NCBI GenBank assembly: GCA_041592335.1 | Contig: JBFHQE010000005.1 | Coordinates: 62,001-126,000 of the forward strand | Source: JBFHQE01 sp041592335 | GTDB lineage: Bacteria; Pseudomonadota; Gammaproteobacteria; Thiohalobacterales; Thiohalobacteraceae | Length of the DNA stretch: 64,000 bases | Reading direction: 5' to 3' | Part shown: positions 25,678-34,291 of the stretch, one piece after another | Layout: each line of letters begins with the position of its first letter | Numbering within the stretch: position 1 is the first letter of the stretch | Program-made: the position numbers and the translations under genes | Notes under the pieces: generated by a model | Seen by the model: the letters and a program-made list of their open reading frames with translations, nothing else | The model's database searches: none | What the model was told of the DNA's origin: nothing

Positions 25678-26103
25678 TTAACTCTCCTGTAATTCGACTT
25701 GCATCAACAGCCGGTTGCCATTGCCACTGGCATCCGGCATGAATGTCACTTCATCCATTATGGTGCGCATAAAGTGAATCCCCAAACCGCCCGGACGGAT
25801 TTCGTCCAGCGCGCGCGATTGTATTTGTTCGGGCACAACTGCCGGCGCCTGGTCTTCCAGCTCAAAATTAAACCGGTTGCCGTCTCGCAATACCCTCAGC
25901 AGGATATCCCCTGTTTGTTGCCGGTAGCCGTGTTGCATGATGTTCATGCAGGCCTCGTTCACCGCCAGCACCCAGTCGGCACGCACTTCCGGCGTTATCT
26001 CCTGCAATTCCAGTACCCGATCCAGCCGGTCGCGCATTGACTTCAACTCGGCTGGCTCGGCAGTAAAACGGTAACCTAACAATTCCTCAGTCATTCCCGG
26101 CAT
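25678..26103 (-). CDS. Anti-sigma-type serine kinase (RsbW/SpoIIAB-like GHKL ATPase)
   Basis: A 141-residue single-domain ATPase of the partner-switching kinase group. Visible boxes: N box LAVNEACMNIMQHGYRQ (Glu and Asn of the GHKL fold), G1 LEDQAPAVVP, and G2 RPGGLGIHFMRTIMDEV. Members phosphorylate a partner STAS protein and sequester another target, often a sigma factor. No sigma factor gene is adjacent. It overlaps the upstream phosphatase gene by 17 bases. Confidence 0.9.
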   Translation of the reverse strand: MPGMTEELLGYRFTAEPAELKSMRDRLDRVLELQEITPEVRADWVLAVNEACMNIMQHGYRQQTGDILLRVLRDGNRFNFELEDQAPAVVPEQIQSRALDEIRPGGLGIHFMRTIMDEVTFMPDASGNGNRLLMQVELQES

Positions 26104-27790
26104 TCAATTCCACCAGCACCAGCGTCAGATCATCGCGAACCTGTTCAGAACCAACCCGGACCTGTTCCACTATTCGCTGCAGACGCTTTTCGGCGGTCAC
26201 CTCCCTGTGTGTGCGGATCAACTGTTGCAAACCTGGAATATCCAGTTGCGACCCATCCTTTTGCTCCGCTTCAATCAACCCATCCGTATAGAGATACAAG
26301 GGGCCATTGTTCAGATCAAACGCCTCGGTACCGAACTTGGTGTCCGGCAAGATCCCCAGAGGCGGCGCAATGGCCTCGAACGCAGCAAACTGCCCATCCG
26401 CCTGATGTTGCAATACCGGCAGATGACCGGCATTCACCAGCTTTCCCTGTCCCGTTGCCGGATCGTACACACCCACGGCCATGGTCACAAACATGCCACG
26501 CACAGCCTTTTCGCTGATCTCGCGATTAAGCATGGCCATTAATGCCGCTGGCTCGGAAATACCCTTGCCAAGACAATGCAGCAGGCTGCTGGTCTTGGCC
26601 ATCAACAATGCCGCATTCATGCCCTTGCCCGACACATCCGCAATCGCGAAATAACGCAATCCGTTACGGCTGGGAAAATAGTCGTAGAAATCGCCGGACA
26701 CTTCGCGCGCCGATACATTAATGCCATGCACACCCGGACAACGTTGCGCATCGCGCGGCAATAAACTGCATTGCACCTCGCGTGCCAACGACAATTCCCG
26801 ATTAAGTTCCGCGGCAATCTGATCGCGCTCGGCCAGCGCGTGTTCCAGCTGCCAGGTTAATTCCTGGAAGCTCAGGTTATCCTCGGCAAGGCGCAGGTTC
26901 GCCTCGCGTAACACTTCGTCCAGGCTGAGCTGTTGCTCGATATTAAAACCGAATGCACGCGCCGCCTCGGCCATTTCATCGCCAATATTGGCCAGTACAT
27001 CGTCGACGCCTTCCTGGTCCAGACCGAAACTCTCTTCCAGCAGCTTGCTACAGCGCGTAAATACGATGCGCTTGTCTTCCGCGGCAAAGATCGACGCCAT
27101 CCAGTCGGCGCAGCGCGCGACATTGATCAGCGTGCGGCGCGCTTCATCCTTGTCGCCCAGTACCGGCGAGTGATGGAAGCCGATCGCATCGATCAATTCT
27201 TCCGGCAGTTCCCAGCTGCGCGCCAGATCGAGCCCGGCCTGGTCATGCGTCACCTGGAACAGGTTACGTTCAATTTCCAGCCGTTCATCCGGATTGGCCG
27301 CCGCCAGCCGTGGCCATTCGCTAACGCGGTCCTGGCGTATAAACAACAACACCAGCAAACCCACATCCTGGAGCAAACCGGCCGTAAAACACTCATCCGC
27401 ATCCAGCCCGGCAATCTTGCTCAAATTGCGTGCGCATACCGCACGGCGCAATGCCGCTTCCCAGAACTTGTCGAGATCCAGCCCCGGAATTGCTTCCGGT
27501 CGCAAGGCATCCTTCATGGCAATACAGAGCGCCATGTTACGCAACGCGCGCTGGCCGATGATGGTTACGGCATGCGCGGCGGTTTTCACCTGCGAGCGAC
27601 AGCCGAAGAAAGGTGAATTGGCAATGCGCAGAATTTCCGCCGTGAATATCGGATCGTTGGCGATCATATCGCCCAGCTTTTTACTGCTGGCTTCCGCGCC
27701 CGAGCAGGCATGCACGATACTCAGGGTTTCCTTGGGCGGTGCCGGCAGATCGGCTGGTTTGATGTGCTTGAGACGGGTTGCGCTTTCCAT
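26087..27790 (-). CDS. HDOD-domain fused to PP2C/SpoIIE serine phosphatase
   Basis: A 567-residue signalling protein and first gene of the operon. The HDOD domain spans about 10-225 (LGDMIANDPIFTAEILRIAN, FTAGLLQDVGLLVL), a helical/coiled linker follows (about 280-335, SFQELTWQLEHALAERDQIA), then a PP2C phosphatase of the RsbU/SpoIIE type (about 345-560) with SGDFYDYFP, ADVSGKGMNAALLMA and LYLYTDGLIEAEQKDG, which keep the metal-binding Asp residues. It is expected to dephosphorylate the STAS protein two genes downstream. The HDOD domain is a likely signal input, but its ligand is unknown. Confidence 0.92.
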   Translation of the reverse strand: MESATRLKHIKPADLPAPPKETLSIVHACSGAEASSKKLGDMIANDPIFTAEILRIANSPFFGCRSQVKTAAHAVTIIGQRALRNMALCIAMKDALRPEAIPGLDLDKFWEAALRRAVCARNLSKIAGLDADECFTAGLLQDVGLLVLLFIRQDRVSEWPRLAAANPDERLEIERNLFQVTHDQAGLDLARSWELPEELIDAIGFHHSPVLGDKDEARRTLINVARCADWMASIFAAEDKRIVFTRCSKLLEESFGLDQEGVDDVLANIGDEMAEAARAFGFNIEQQLSLDEVLREANLRLAEDNLSFQELTWQLEHALAERDQIAAELNRELSLAREVQCSLLPRDAQRCPGVHGINVSAREVSGDFYDYFPSRNGLRYFAIADVSGKGMNAALLMAKTSSLLHCLGKGISEPAALMAMLNREISEKAVRGMFVTMAVGVYDPATGQGKLVNAGHLPVLQHQADGQFAAFEAIAPPLGILPDTKFGTEAFDLNNGPLYLYTDGLIEAEQKDGSQLDIPGLQQLIRTHREVTAEKRLQRIVEQVRVGSEQVRDDLTLVLVELNAGND

Positions 27791-27914
27791 GACTCAGGCT
27801 ATCGGCCAATGCCCGCTTAATTTTAGATTATTTTATTGTTTTCCGTGGCTTGCGTGACGCCAGGGCAAATACGGAGAGCAAAATTTTGACGCATTGCGGA
27901 AAGCTCGAGACAAG

Positions 27915-28820
27915 CTACTGATAATGATGATTGCGCAGAATTTGAATGAAAGCTTCCGCCACCTGGTTACTCAGATTGGAACGTGAGCGGGCAATCCACA
28001 GCGTGCGCTGAATGCTGAGTCCCTGGATCTTGATGTGAAACAGGCTGCCCTGTGCAATCAGTTCCTGGACCGTGAAGCGCGGCAGCAGGCTGACGTGTTT
28101 ACCGCGCTGCAGCATTTCCACAATGGTGTCGGTAGAACCTACTTCCATTTGCACCGGCAGATGCCGGATGCCGATGTCGGCCAGCGCCTTGTCGAGCGTG
28201 GAGCGGATCGATGACTTGGGTTCGCGCAATACGAATCTGAACCGCTCCAGATCGGCGAGGGTCAGCCCGGTTTCGCTGCGCAACGGGTTATGCACGCCGC
28301 ACACCAGCAGCAACTCATCATCCAGCCATTTCTGTACCAGGATGTCCGGATGGTCCGGCGACTGTTCCAGCAAGGCGAGGTCCGCCAGGCCGGTCGCGAG
28401 GCGCGTCTGGATATGGCGGGTATAGTCCATTCGACTTTCGATCCGGTATTCCGGATGCAATTCCGAGAACTGGAGCAGCAAATCGGGCAAAAAATGCTCG
28501 CCAATCGCGGAAGTAACCTCAAGGCGAAGACGGTTTTCGCCGATATTCAACGCAATAAGGTCATCGCGCAATATCGCCTGATGATCCAGCACCAGGCGTG
28601 CAAAAGCATATACCCGCTCACCGGCAGGGGTCAGTTCCAGGCGTCGATTTTTCAGATGCATCAATGGGATAGCATAACTTTGCTCGAGTGCTCTGAGGCG
28701 CTTGGTTACAGCCGGTTGGCCAATGTGCAAGGCATCGGCCGCCTGGGCCACGCCGCCCAGCTCAACGATCGCCTTTAGCGTGGCCAGCCCCTTTAGATCC
28801 GGCAGGTTTTTATATTCCAT
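27915..28820 (-). CDS. LysR-type regulator, divergent from the DASS transporter
   Basis: A 301-residue LysR-family regulator. N-terminal winged helix: LKAIVELGGVAQAADALHIG with QPAVTKRLRALEQSYAIPL; C-terminal periplasmic-binding-like effector domain (about 90-295). It diverges from the DASS transporter at 29.0 kb, with a dyad covering its own start codon, so autoregulation and control of the transporter are likely. The effector is unknown; a carboxylate would fit the neighbour. Confidence 0.93.
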   Translation of the reverse strand: MEYKNLPDLKGLATLKAIVELGGVAQAADALHIGQPAVTKRLRALEQSYAIPLMHLKNRRLELTPAGERVYAFARLVLDHQAILRDDLIALNIGENRLRLEVTSAIGEHFLPDLLLQFSELHPEYRIESRMDYTRHIQTRLATGLADLALLEQSPDHPDILVQKWLDDELLLVCGVHNPLRSETGLTLADLERFRFVLREPKSSIRSTLDKALADIGIRHLPVQMEVGSTDTIVEMLQRGKHVSLLPRFTVQELIAQGSLFHIKIQGLSIQRTLWIARSRSNLSNQVAEAFIQILRNHHYQ

Positions 28821-28830
28821 TTGGGAATAT
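28812..28830. promoter_or_regulatory. Perfect dyad over the LysR start codon, with related copies across the intergenic region
   Basis: ATATTCC-ATTTG-GGAATAT is a perfect 7-base inverted repeat at 28812-28830 that contains the LysR start codon. The decamer GGAATATTAG occurs at 28824-28833 and again at 28953-28962, and an inverted CTATTCC lies near 28915. Both ends of the intergenic region thus carry the same word, as expected for a LysR operator pair regulating both directions. Confidence 0.6.
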
Positions 28831-29023
28831 TAGGGATTTTGTTTTCATTTGTATAGGAAGATTAGGAAGTGCAATACTCTCGCGATTTCTGGTACTTGGG
28901 CTCTTCTCCCCACTTCTATTCCACCTTCGGGAAATCTCAAACATTTCTTAGTGGAATATTAGTAACCGCCTTAAGCGATCCAAGATGAATAACCCTATAA
29001 CTCAGTTCCCGCAGGAGACACTG

Positions 29024-31015
29024 ATGATCGCCATTGCCGACGAGGAAAAAACCATCGCCACACCGGCAAGATTGTCGCTAAAACAAATGATTGCAGCCGC
29101 CGTTTTCCTGGCGCTCGCGTTTGCCCTTTCCTTCATTGTCCCTAGCATCGAAATTGCCTGGGTCATGGGCATCCTGATGCTCACCATTTACCTGTTCGCC
29201 TTCGAGGTAGTGCCGGTGGATGTCGCCGCCGCCAGCATCATGGTGCTGCTCGGCCTGACCACCCTGCTGGCCCCGATTATGGGGCTGGAACAAGGCGGGC
29301 TGGTGGATATCAAGCACCTGTTCGACGGTTTTTCCTCGAACGCGGTAATGTCCATTATCGCTGTCATGATCATCGGCGCGGGCCTGGATAAAACCGGGCT
29401 GATGGGCAAGGTCGCGACGTTCATATTGAATGTTGGCGGCACTTCGGAAAAGCGCATCATTCCCATTATCTCTTCAACCGTGGGCCTGATTTCCTCATTT
29501 ATGCAGAACGTCGGCGCGGCCGCGCTGTTCCTGCCGGTGGTTTCGCGTATCTCCGCCCGCTCCGGCCTGCCCATGTCGCGGCTGCTGATGCCCATGGGCT
29601 TCTGCGCCATTCTTGGCGGCACGGTCACCATGGTCGGTTCCAGTCCGTTGATTCTGCTGAATGACCTGATCCTGACTTCCAACAAGGCGCTGCCCGCCGA
29701 GCAGCATATGGAAACCTGGGGCCTGTTCTCGGTTACGCCAATCGGTATCGCACTGGTTACGACCGGCATTATCTATTTCGTAATCGCAGGTCGCTTCGTG
29801 CTCCCCGCGCACGGACAGGACGAGTCCAGCACCAAGGGTTCCGACCCCATGAAGTACTTCCAGGAAGTCTACGGCATGGAGTACAGGCTTTCGGAAGTGT
29901 ACATCCCGGAAGGCAGCTCGATTATTGGTCAACACCTGGAAGACATCGAAACCTGTAACCGCATCCGCGTCATTGCCAGCAAACGCCCTGGCGAGGAAGC
30001 GCGCATGGGACCGGGCACCATTGCTCGCGACGTACAGTTGCAGGCAGGAATGGTATTAGGTGTCATCGGCGCGCCTTATTACCTGGAAAGTTTCGTAAAA
30101 GACTATGACCTCAAGCGTCGTTCCGAGCTGCGCACCTTCTCGGAATCACTATCCTCCAGCAAGGCCGGTATCGCTGAGCTTGTTATTCCGCCCGGCTCCA
30201 ACCTGATTGGTAAAACCGCGCGCGACATCTGGATGCGTAAGGCGTTTGGTATCGCCATGATCGGCCTGCACCGCGACGGCGTCACCCTGCGCGAAGGCGA
30301 CGATATTCGTAACACCCCGTTCAAGGCTGGCGATACGCTGGTCGTACATACCGCGTGGAACGCACTGGCGCGCCTGGAAAGCGACAAGAACTTTGTCGTG
30401 GTAACCACCGAATATCCCCATGAAGAAGTGCGCCCGCACAAGATTACCCCGGCGCTGATTTTCTTTGGTATAGCCCTGTTCCTGGTGCTGTTCACCGACC
30501 TGCGTCTTTCGGTCGCCCTGTTAACCGGCGCCATCGGCATGGTGTTAAGCGGTGTACTTACCATCGATGAAGCCTACGAGGCGGTCAGCTGGAAAACGGT
30601 ATTCCTGCTGGCTTCCCTGATCCCGCTCGGGCTGGCGGTCGAAACCACCGGTACCGCAAAGTGGATTGCCGAAGAAGTGGTACACCTGGTCGGTGACGCG
30701 GCGCCCTGGGTAATCCAGGCCTCGATCGCGCTGCTGGCAACCTTCTTTACACTGGTAATGTCCAACGTGGGTGCCACCGTGCTGCTGGTGCCGCTCGCGG
30801 TCAACATCGCTATCCAGGTAGGCGCCAACCCGGCGGTTTACGCCCTGACTGTGGCCATCGCTACCTCCAACTCCTTCCTGATCCCGACCCACCAGGTGAA
30901 CGCCCTGATCATGGGACCGGCCGGGTACCGGGTGCCGGACTTCATGAGAGCCGGTGGCATCATGACGATACTGTTCCTGGTCGTCATGATCTCGATGATG
31001 AACCTGATTTTCTGA
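29024..31015 (+). CDS. DASS/SLC13-family transporter with two RCK-C (TrkA-C) domains
   Basis: I start at the ATG at 29024, preceded by AGGAG; an upstream in-frame ATG at 28985 has no clear ribosome site. About 663 residues. Membrane segments in the first 240 residues, including VGLISSFMQNVGAAALFLPV of the citrate/sodium-symport type, then two soluble TrkA-C domains (about 265-450; YRLSEVYIPEGSSIIGQHLE and AELVIPPGSNLIGKTARDIW), then more membrane segments ending MILVVMISMMNLIF-like. SLC13 members with RCK-C inserts carry sulfate, carboxylates or other anions; the substrate is open. nhaD follows 23 bases later. Confidence 0.9.
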   Translation: MIAIADEEKTIATPARLSLKQMIAAAVFLALAFALSFIVPSIEIAWVMGILMLTIYLFAFEVVPVDVAAASIMVLLGLTTLLAPIMGLEQGGLVDIKHLFDGFSSNAVMSIIAVMIIGAGLDKTGLMGKVATFILNVGGTSEKRIIPIISSTVGLISSFMQNVGAAALFLPVVSRISARSGLPMSRLLMPMGFCAILGGTVTMVGSSPLILLNDLILTSNKALPAEQHMETWGLFSVTPIGIALVTTGIIYFVIAGRFVLPAHGQDESSTKGSDPMKYFQEVYGMEYRLSEVYIPEGSSIIGQHLEDIETCNRIRVIASKRPGEEARMGPGTIARDVQLQAGMVLGVIGAPYYLESFVKDYDLKRRSELRTFSESLSSSKAGIAELVIPPGSNLIGKTARDIWMRKAFGIAMIGLHRDGVTLREGDDIRNTPFKAGDTLVVHTAWNALARLESDKNFVVVTTEYPHEEVRPHKITPALIFFGIALFLVLFTDLRLSVALLTGAIGMVLSGVLTIDEAYEAVSWKTVFLLASLIPLGLAVETTGTAKWIAEEVVHLVGDAAPWVIQASIALLATFFTLVMSNVGATVLLVPLAVNIAIQVGANPAVYALTVAIATSNSFLIPTHQVNALIMGPAGYRVPDFMRAGGIMTILFLVVMISMMNLIF

Positions 31016-31038
31016 TCAACCGTCGTGAGGACAAACCC

Positions 31039-32460
31039 ATGAATCGAGTCACGCTGCTGCTGGTGACCGCTGTGTCGTGCCTGCTGCCCGGTCTTGCCCT
31101 CGCCAGTGAGTCCGCGACGGCGAATGCCATCAACTTCACCGAAAGCACGGTCGGACTGTTCGCCATCATCGTATTCCTGCTTGCCTACCTGCTGGTGATG
31201 GCCGAAGAGTTTACCCATCTGCGTAAATCCAAGCCGGTGATCCTGGCCGCCGGCATCATCTGGGCAAGCATTGCCTGGGTTGCGGCGAAACATGGCCTGT
31301 CGGTTGAAGCTGAGCATGCCGTGCGCCACAACCTGCTGGAATACGCGGAGCTGATGCTATTCCTGCTGGTGGCGATGACCTATATCAACGCCATGGAAGA
31401 ACGGCGTGTCTTCGAGGCATTACGCGCCTGGCTGGTAAACAGCGGCTTTGGTTTCCGCTCCCTGTTCTGGATTACCGGTACGCTGGCGTTTTTCATTTCA
31501 CCGGTGGCGGATAACCTGACAACAGCCCTGTTAATGTGCGCGGTGGTGCTCGCCGTTGGTGGCGACAATACCCGCTTCGTGTCGCTGGCCTGTATCAATA
31601 TCGTGGTCGGCGCCAATGCCGGCGGAGCCTTCAGCCCCTTCGGCGACATCACCACGCTGATGGTCTGGCAGAAAGGCATCGTGGAATTCTGGACCTTCTT
31701 CAACCTCTTTATTCCGTCCGCCGTGAACTTCCTGGTTCCGGCCATCATCATGCATTTCGCCATACCCAAGGTGCAGCCGGAAAGCCTGAACGACAATGTG
31801 GTCATGCAGCGCGGCGCGCGGCGCATCATCGGCCTGTTCCTGCTGACCATCGCCACCGCCGTGAGCTTCCACAATTTTCTGCACATGCCGCCGGTGCTGG
31901 GCATGCTGACCGGACTGGGCTACCTGCAGCTATTTGGCTTTTACCTCAAGAAAACCTATCACAAGGATCGGCTTGAGCCGGACAATGCCGAGAATGACGG
32001 CAACATGGGCACGCCCGGCGCATTCGATGTATTCACGCCGGTGGCCCGCGCGGAATGGGACACCCTGCTGTTTTTCTATGGCGTGGTGATGTGTGTCGGC
32101 GGGCTCGGATTCCTTGGTTACCTGGGCCTGGCCTCGGATGTCATGTACAACCAGTGGGGTGCGACCAACGCCAATATCGCCGTCGGCGTGCTATCGGCCA
32201 TTGTCGATAATATTCCGGTGATGTTTGCCGTGCTGTCGATGAACCCGGACATGGCCACCGGCCAATGGTTGCTGGTCACGCTCACGGCCGGTGTCGGTGG
32301 CTCGATGTTATCGATCGGCTCCGCCGCCGGTGTCGCACTCATGGGACAGGCACGCGGCAAATACACCTTCTTTGGTCATCTGAAATGGACGCCCGCTATC
32401 GCACTCGGTTATGCCGCGAGCATCTATGTCCACATGCTGGTGAATCGTCCACTGTTCTAG
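31039..32460 (+). CDS. nhaD: NhaD-type sodium/proton antiporter
   Basis: A 473-residue membrane antiporter exporting Na+ (and Li+) in exchange for protons. It has a cleavable-looking N-terminal segment (MNRVTLLLVTAVSCLLPGLA) and about a dozen helices. Family segments: SPVADNLTTALLMCAVVLAV, NIVVGANAGGAFSPFGDITT and LSAIVDNIPVMFAVLSMNPD with SMLSIGSAAGVALMG. It lies 23 bases after the DASS transporter, so the two are likely one operon: perhaps the antiporter renews the sodium gradient used by the symporter. Its TAG stop overlaps the convergent stop of the small gene on the other strand. Confidence 0.93.
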   Translation: MNRVTLLLVTAVSCLLPGLALASESATANAINFTESTVGLFAIIVFLLAYLLVMAEEFTHLRKSKPVILAAGIIWASIAWVAAKHGLSVEAEHAVRHNLLEYAELMLFLLVAMTYINAMEERRVFEALRAWLVNSGFGFRSLFWITGTLAFFISPVADNLTTALLMCAVVLAVGGDNTRFVSLACINIVVGANAGGAFSPFGDITTLMVWQKGIVEFWTFFNLFIPSAVNFLVPAIIMHFAIPKVQPESLNDNVVMQRGARRIIGLFLLTIATAVSFHNFLHMPPVLGMLTGLGYLQLFGFYLKKTYHKDRLEPDNAENDGNMGTPGAFDVFTPVARAEWDTLLFFYGVVMCVGGLGFLGYLGLASDVMYNQWGATNANIAVGVLSAIVDNIPVMFAVLSMNPDMATGQWLLVTLTAGVGGSMLSIGSAAGVALMGQARGKYTFFGHLKWTPAIALGYAASIYVHMLVNRPLF

Positions 32461-32609
32461 AAAAACAGCTTGAGAATACCGGCGATCAGCCAACCGGCAA
32501 AACCGGACAAACCAAGATAGCAGGCTGGCAGGTTTTTCTGGCGACAGGCATCGATGCCCATGATGAGCGAACCAAGCGCAAAAACAAAAAAGACGGCCGA
32601 CCAAATCAT
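32457..32609 (-). CDS. Small two-helix membrane protein, unknown
   Basis: A 50-residue product from the ATG at 32609, with AGGGTG upstream. Two hydrophobic segments (MIWSAVFFVFALGSLIMGID and CYLGLSGFAGWLIAGILKLF) with a short loop holding two Cys. A longer in-frame start exists but would run into the neighbouring CDGSH gene. The stop codon shares the palindrome CTAG with the nhaD stop. No function recognised. Confidence 0.5.
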   Translation of the reverse strand: MIWSAVFFVFALGSLIMGIDACRQKNLPACYLGLSGFAGWLIAGILKLFF

Positions 32610-32662
32610 AATCGTCACCCTAGAGTAAGCGCTGGCTTTCCCGTGGGTTCCACTTACCCATT

Positions 32663-33073
32663 TCAGTCGCTCAGAAAACCGCAGGACTTGTGCGAGGCAT
32701 CGCAGAATGGCTTGTTCTCGGATTGGCCGCAACGGCAGAACGCCGCCTTGTTGCGCGTGGTCATCACCTCATCGTTCGCACCCAGGATTTTCATCGGCCC
32801 ACGGGCAATCAGCATCGCATTGGCGCGGCAGACTACAACCAGCGGCCCATCGCCCGCCGGATCTTCCTGCTTCTCGTCGGCAAACCGGGCATCATCCTCG
32901 AAACCACAACGATTATGCCGACCATCGCAGAAGGGTTTCTGTTTGGATTCGCCGCAACGGCACAGGGCAATATCCTCGCCCTCTTCCAACAGGTTACCCT
33001 CGGCATCCTCGATACGAACCTGGCCAACAAACTTCAGCGGTCCATTGGGACGGACGCGCACACGATTAGTCAT
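32663..33073 (-). CDS. Tandem CDGSH iron-sulfur protein
   Basis: A 136-residue soluble protein with two CDGSH-type 2Fe-2S motifs, each CxCx2Sx3Px2CDxxxH: CRCGESKQKPFCDGRHNRCG (about 38-57) and CRCGQSENKPFCDASHKSCG (about 112-131). Both keep three Cys and one His, so two clusters are expected. It belongs to the double-CDGSH group of bacterial proteins, whose role is thought to be redox or iron-sulfur transfer. It stands between two unrelated genes on the same strand. Confidence 0.93.
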   Translation of the reverse strand: MTNRVRVRPNGPLKFVGQVRIEDAEGNLLEEGEDIALCRCGESKQKPFCDGRHNRCGFEDDARFADEKQEDPAGDGPLVVVCRANAMLIARGPMKILGANDEVMTTRNKAAFCRCGQSENKPFCDASHKSCGFLSD

Positions 33074-33118
33074 GACAGCTTACCTGCTTGGGAGTTAACA
33101 AAGGTGTGCGATTTTAAA

Positions 33119-34198
33119 TTAGAACAGGCTCATCTGCCCACCCCTGCCAGGCGGGCGAAAGGCACTGCAGTCCAGCGGCATCGGCTGGCGCTCAGCGGAA
33201 AAACCCAGCTTGTCCAATGCCGTATGGAAACGTTTGGCGATCAGGTCGGCATAAATACCCGACCCGCGCATCCTGTCACCAAAACGGGCGTTGTAAGCCT
33301 TGCCGTTGCGGCAGTCGCGAATGCGATTCATGACATGGGCGGCTTTCAACGGGGTGTGATTTTGCAGCCACTCCTCGAACAGGGGATGAACTTCATGTGG
33401 TAACCGGATCAACACATAGCCGGCAAAGCAGGCACCAGCGGTGCGTGCCGCTGACAGAATGGTTTCCATCTCGCTGTCGGTCAGCACCGGGATTAACGGC
33501 GCCACCATCACCCCCACCGGTACACCGGCTTCCGCCAGCGCCTCGATGGTCTGCAAGCGCCGCCTGGGAGCGGTTGCCCGCGGTTCCAGCGTGCGGGCCA
33601 GGCTGTGATCCAGCGTGGTGATGGAAAGCGCCACCGTGACCAGTCGACGTTGTGCCATTTCGCTGAGAATATCCAGATCGCGCTCAACCAGGCGGGACTT
33701 GGTAACAATGGTGACCGGGTGCGAGCACTCATTCAGCACTTCCAGAATCCGCCGCGTCAGTTGCAGCTTGCGCTCCACCGGTTGATAGGCATCGGTATTG
33801 ATCCCCAGCGAAATCGGCCGAGGCCGATAACCGGGTTTCGCCAGTTCCTCGCGCAGACAGGCAATGGCATCCGGTTTGTAATGAATCCGGCTTTCAAAAT
33901 CCAGCCCGGGCGAATAACCGAGGTAGGCATGCGTGGGTCGCGCAAAACAATACACACAGCCGTGTTCGCATCCCCGGTAAGGATTGATGGAACGATCAAA
34001 GGGGACATCCGGCGAATCGTTGTAATTGATCACCGTCCTGCTGCTATCGACGATCAGCTCGGTGCGAACAGGCGCAACGGCCGCCTCCAGCGAGCCCCAG
34101 CCATCATCTTCCAGGTACTTCCGGGTACTCTCAAAGCGCACATCGGGGTTGCTGGCCGCACCCCGGCCTTTCGGCATTATTGGCGGGCGAATCGTCAT
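33119..34198 (-). CDS. SPL-like radical SAM protein (PA0069 type)
   Basis: A 359-residue radical SAM protein. The 4Fe-4S motif CxxxCxxC is in YRGCEHGCVYCFARPTHAYL. Other family features are NYNDSPDVPFDRSINPYRGC, ISLGINTDAYQPVERKLQLT, VTKSRLVERDLDIL and the C-terminal LF. It is related to spore photoproduct lyase-like proteins of unknown substrate that are widespread in proteobacteria. It begins 93 bases from the terminator at 34247. Reaction not known. Confidence 0.92.
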   Translation of the reverse strand: MTIRPPIMPKGRGAASNPDVRFESTRKYLEDDGWGSLEAAVAPVRTELIVDSSRTVINYNDSPDVPFDRSINPYRGCEHGCVYCFARPTHAYLGYSPGLDFESRIHYKPDAIACLREELAKPGYRPRPISLGINTDAYQPVERKLQLTRRILEVLNECSHPVTIVTKSRLVERDLDILSEMAQRRLVTVALSITTLDHSLARTLEPRATAPRRRLQTIEALAEAGVPVGVMVAPLIPVLTDSEMETILSAARTAGACFAGYVLIRLPHEVHPLFEEWLQNHTPLKAAHVMNRIRDCRNGKAYNARFGDRMRGSGIYADLIAKRFHTALDKLGFSAERQPMPLDCSAFRPPGRGGQMSLF

Positions 34199-34246
34199 AC
34201 TGTGTTTTTATACAGTATTAATGATGATCGGACAAGCCACCAACAA

Positions 34247-34270
34247 AAACGGCGCCTTTGGGCGCCGTTT
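34247..34270 (-). terminator. Rho-independent terminator after the response regulator gene
   Basis: AAACGGCGCC-CAAA-GGCGCCGTTT, read on the minus strand, is a perfect 10-base stem with a 4-base loop, followed by TTG after a run of T. It lies 21 bases after the stop of the response regulator gene at 34292. Confidence 0.88.
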
Positions 34271-34291
34271 CGTTACTGATCAGCAGGTCAC

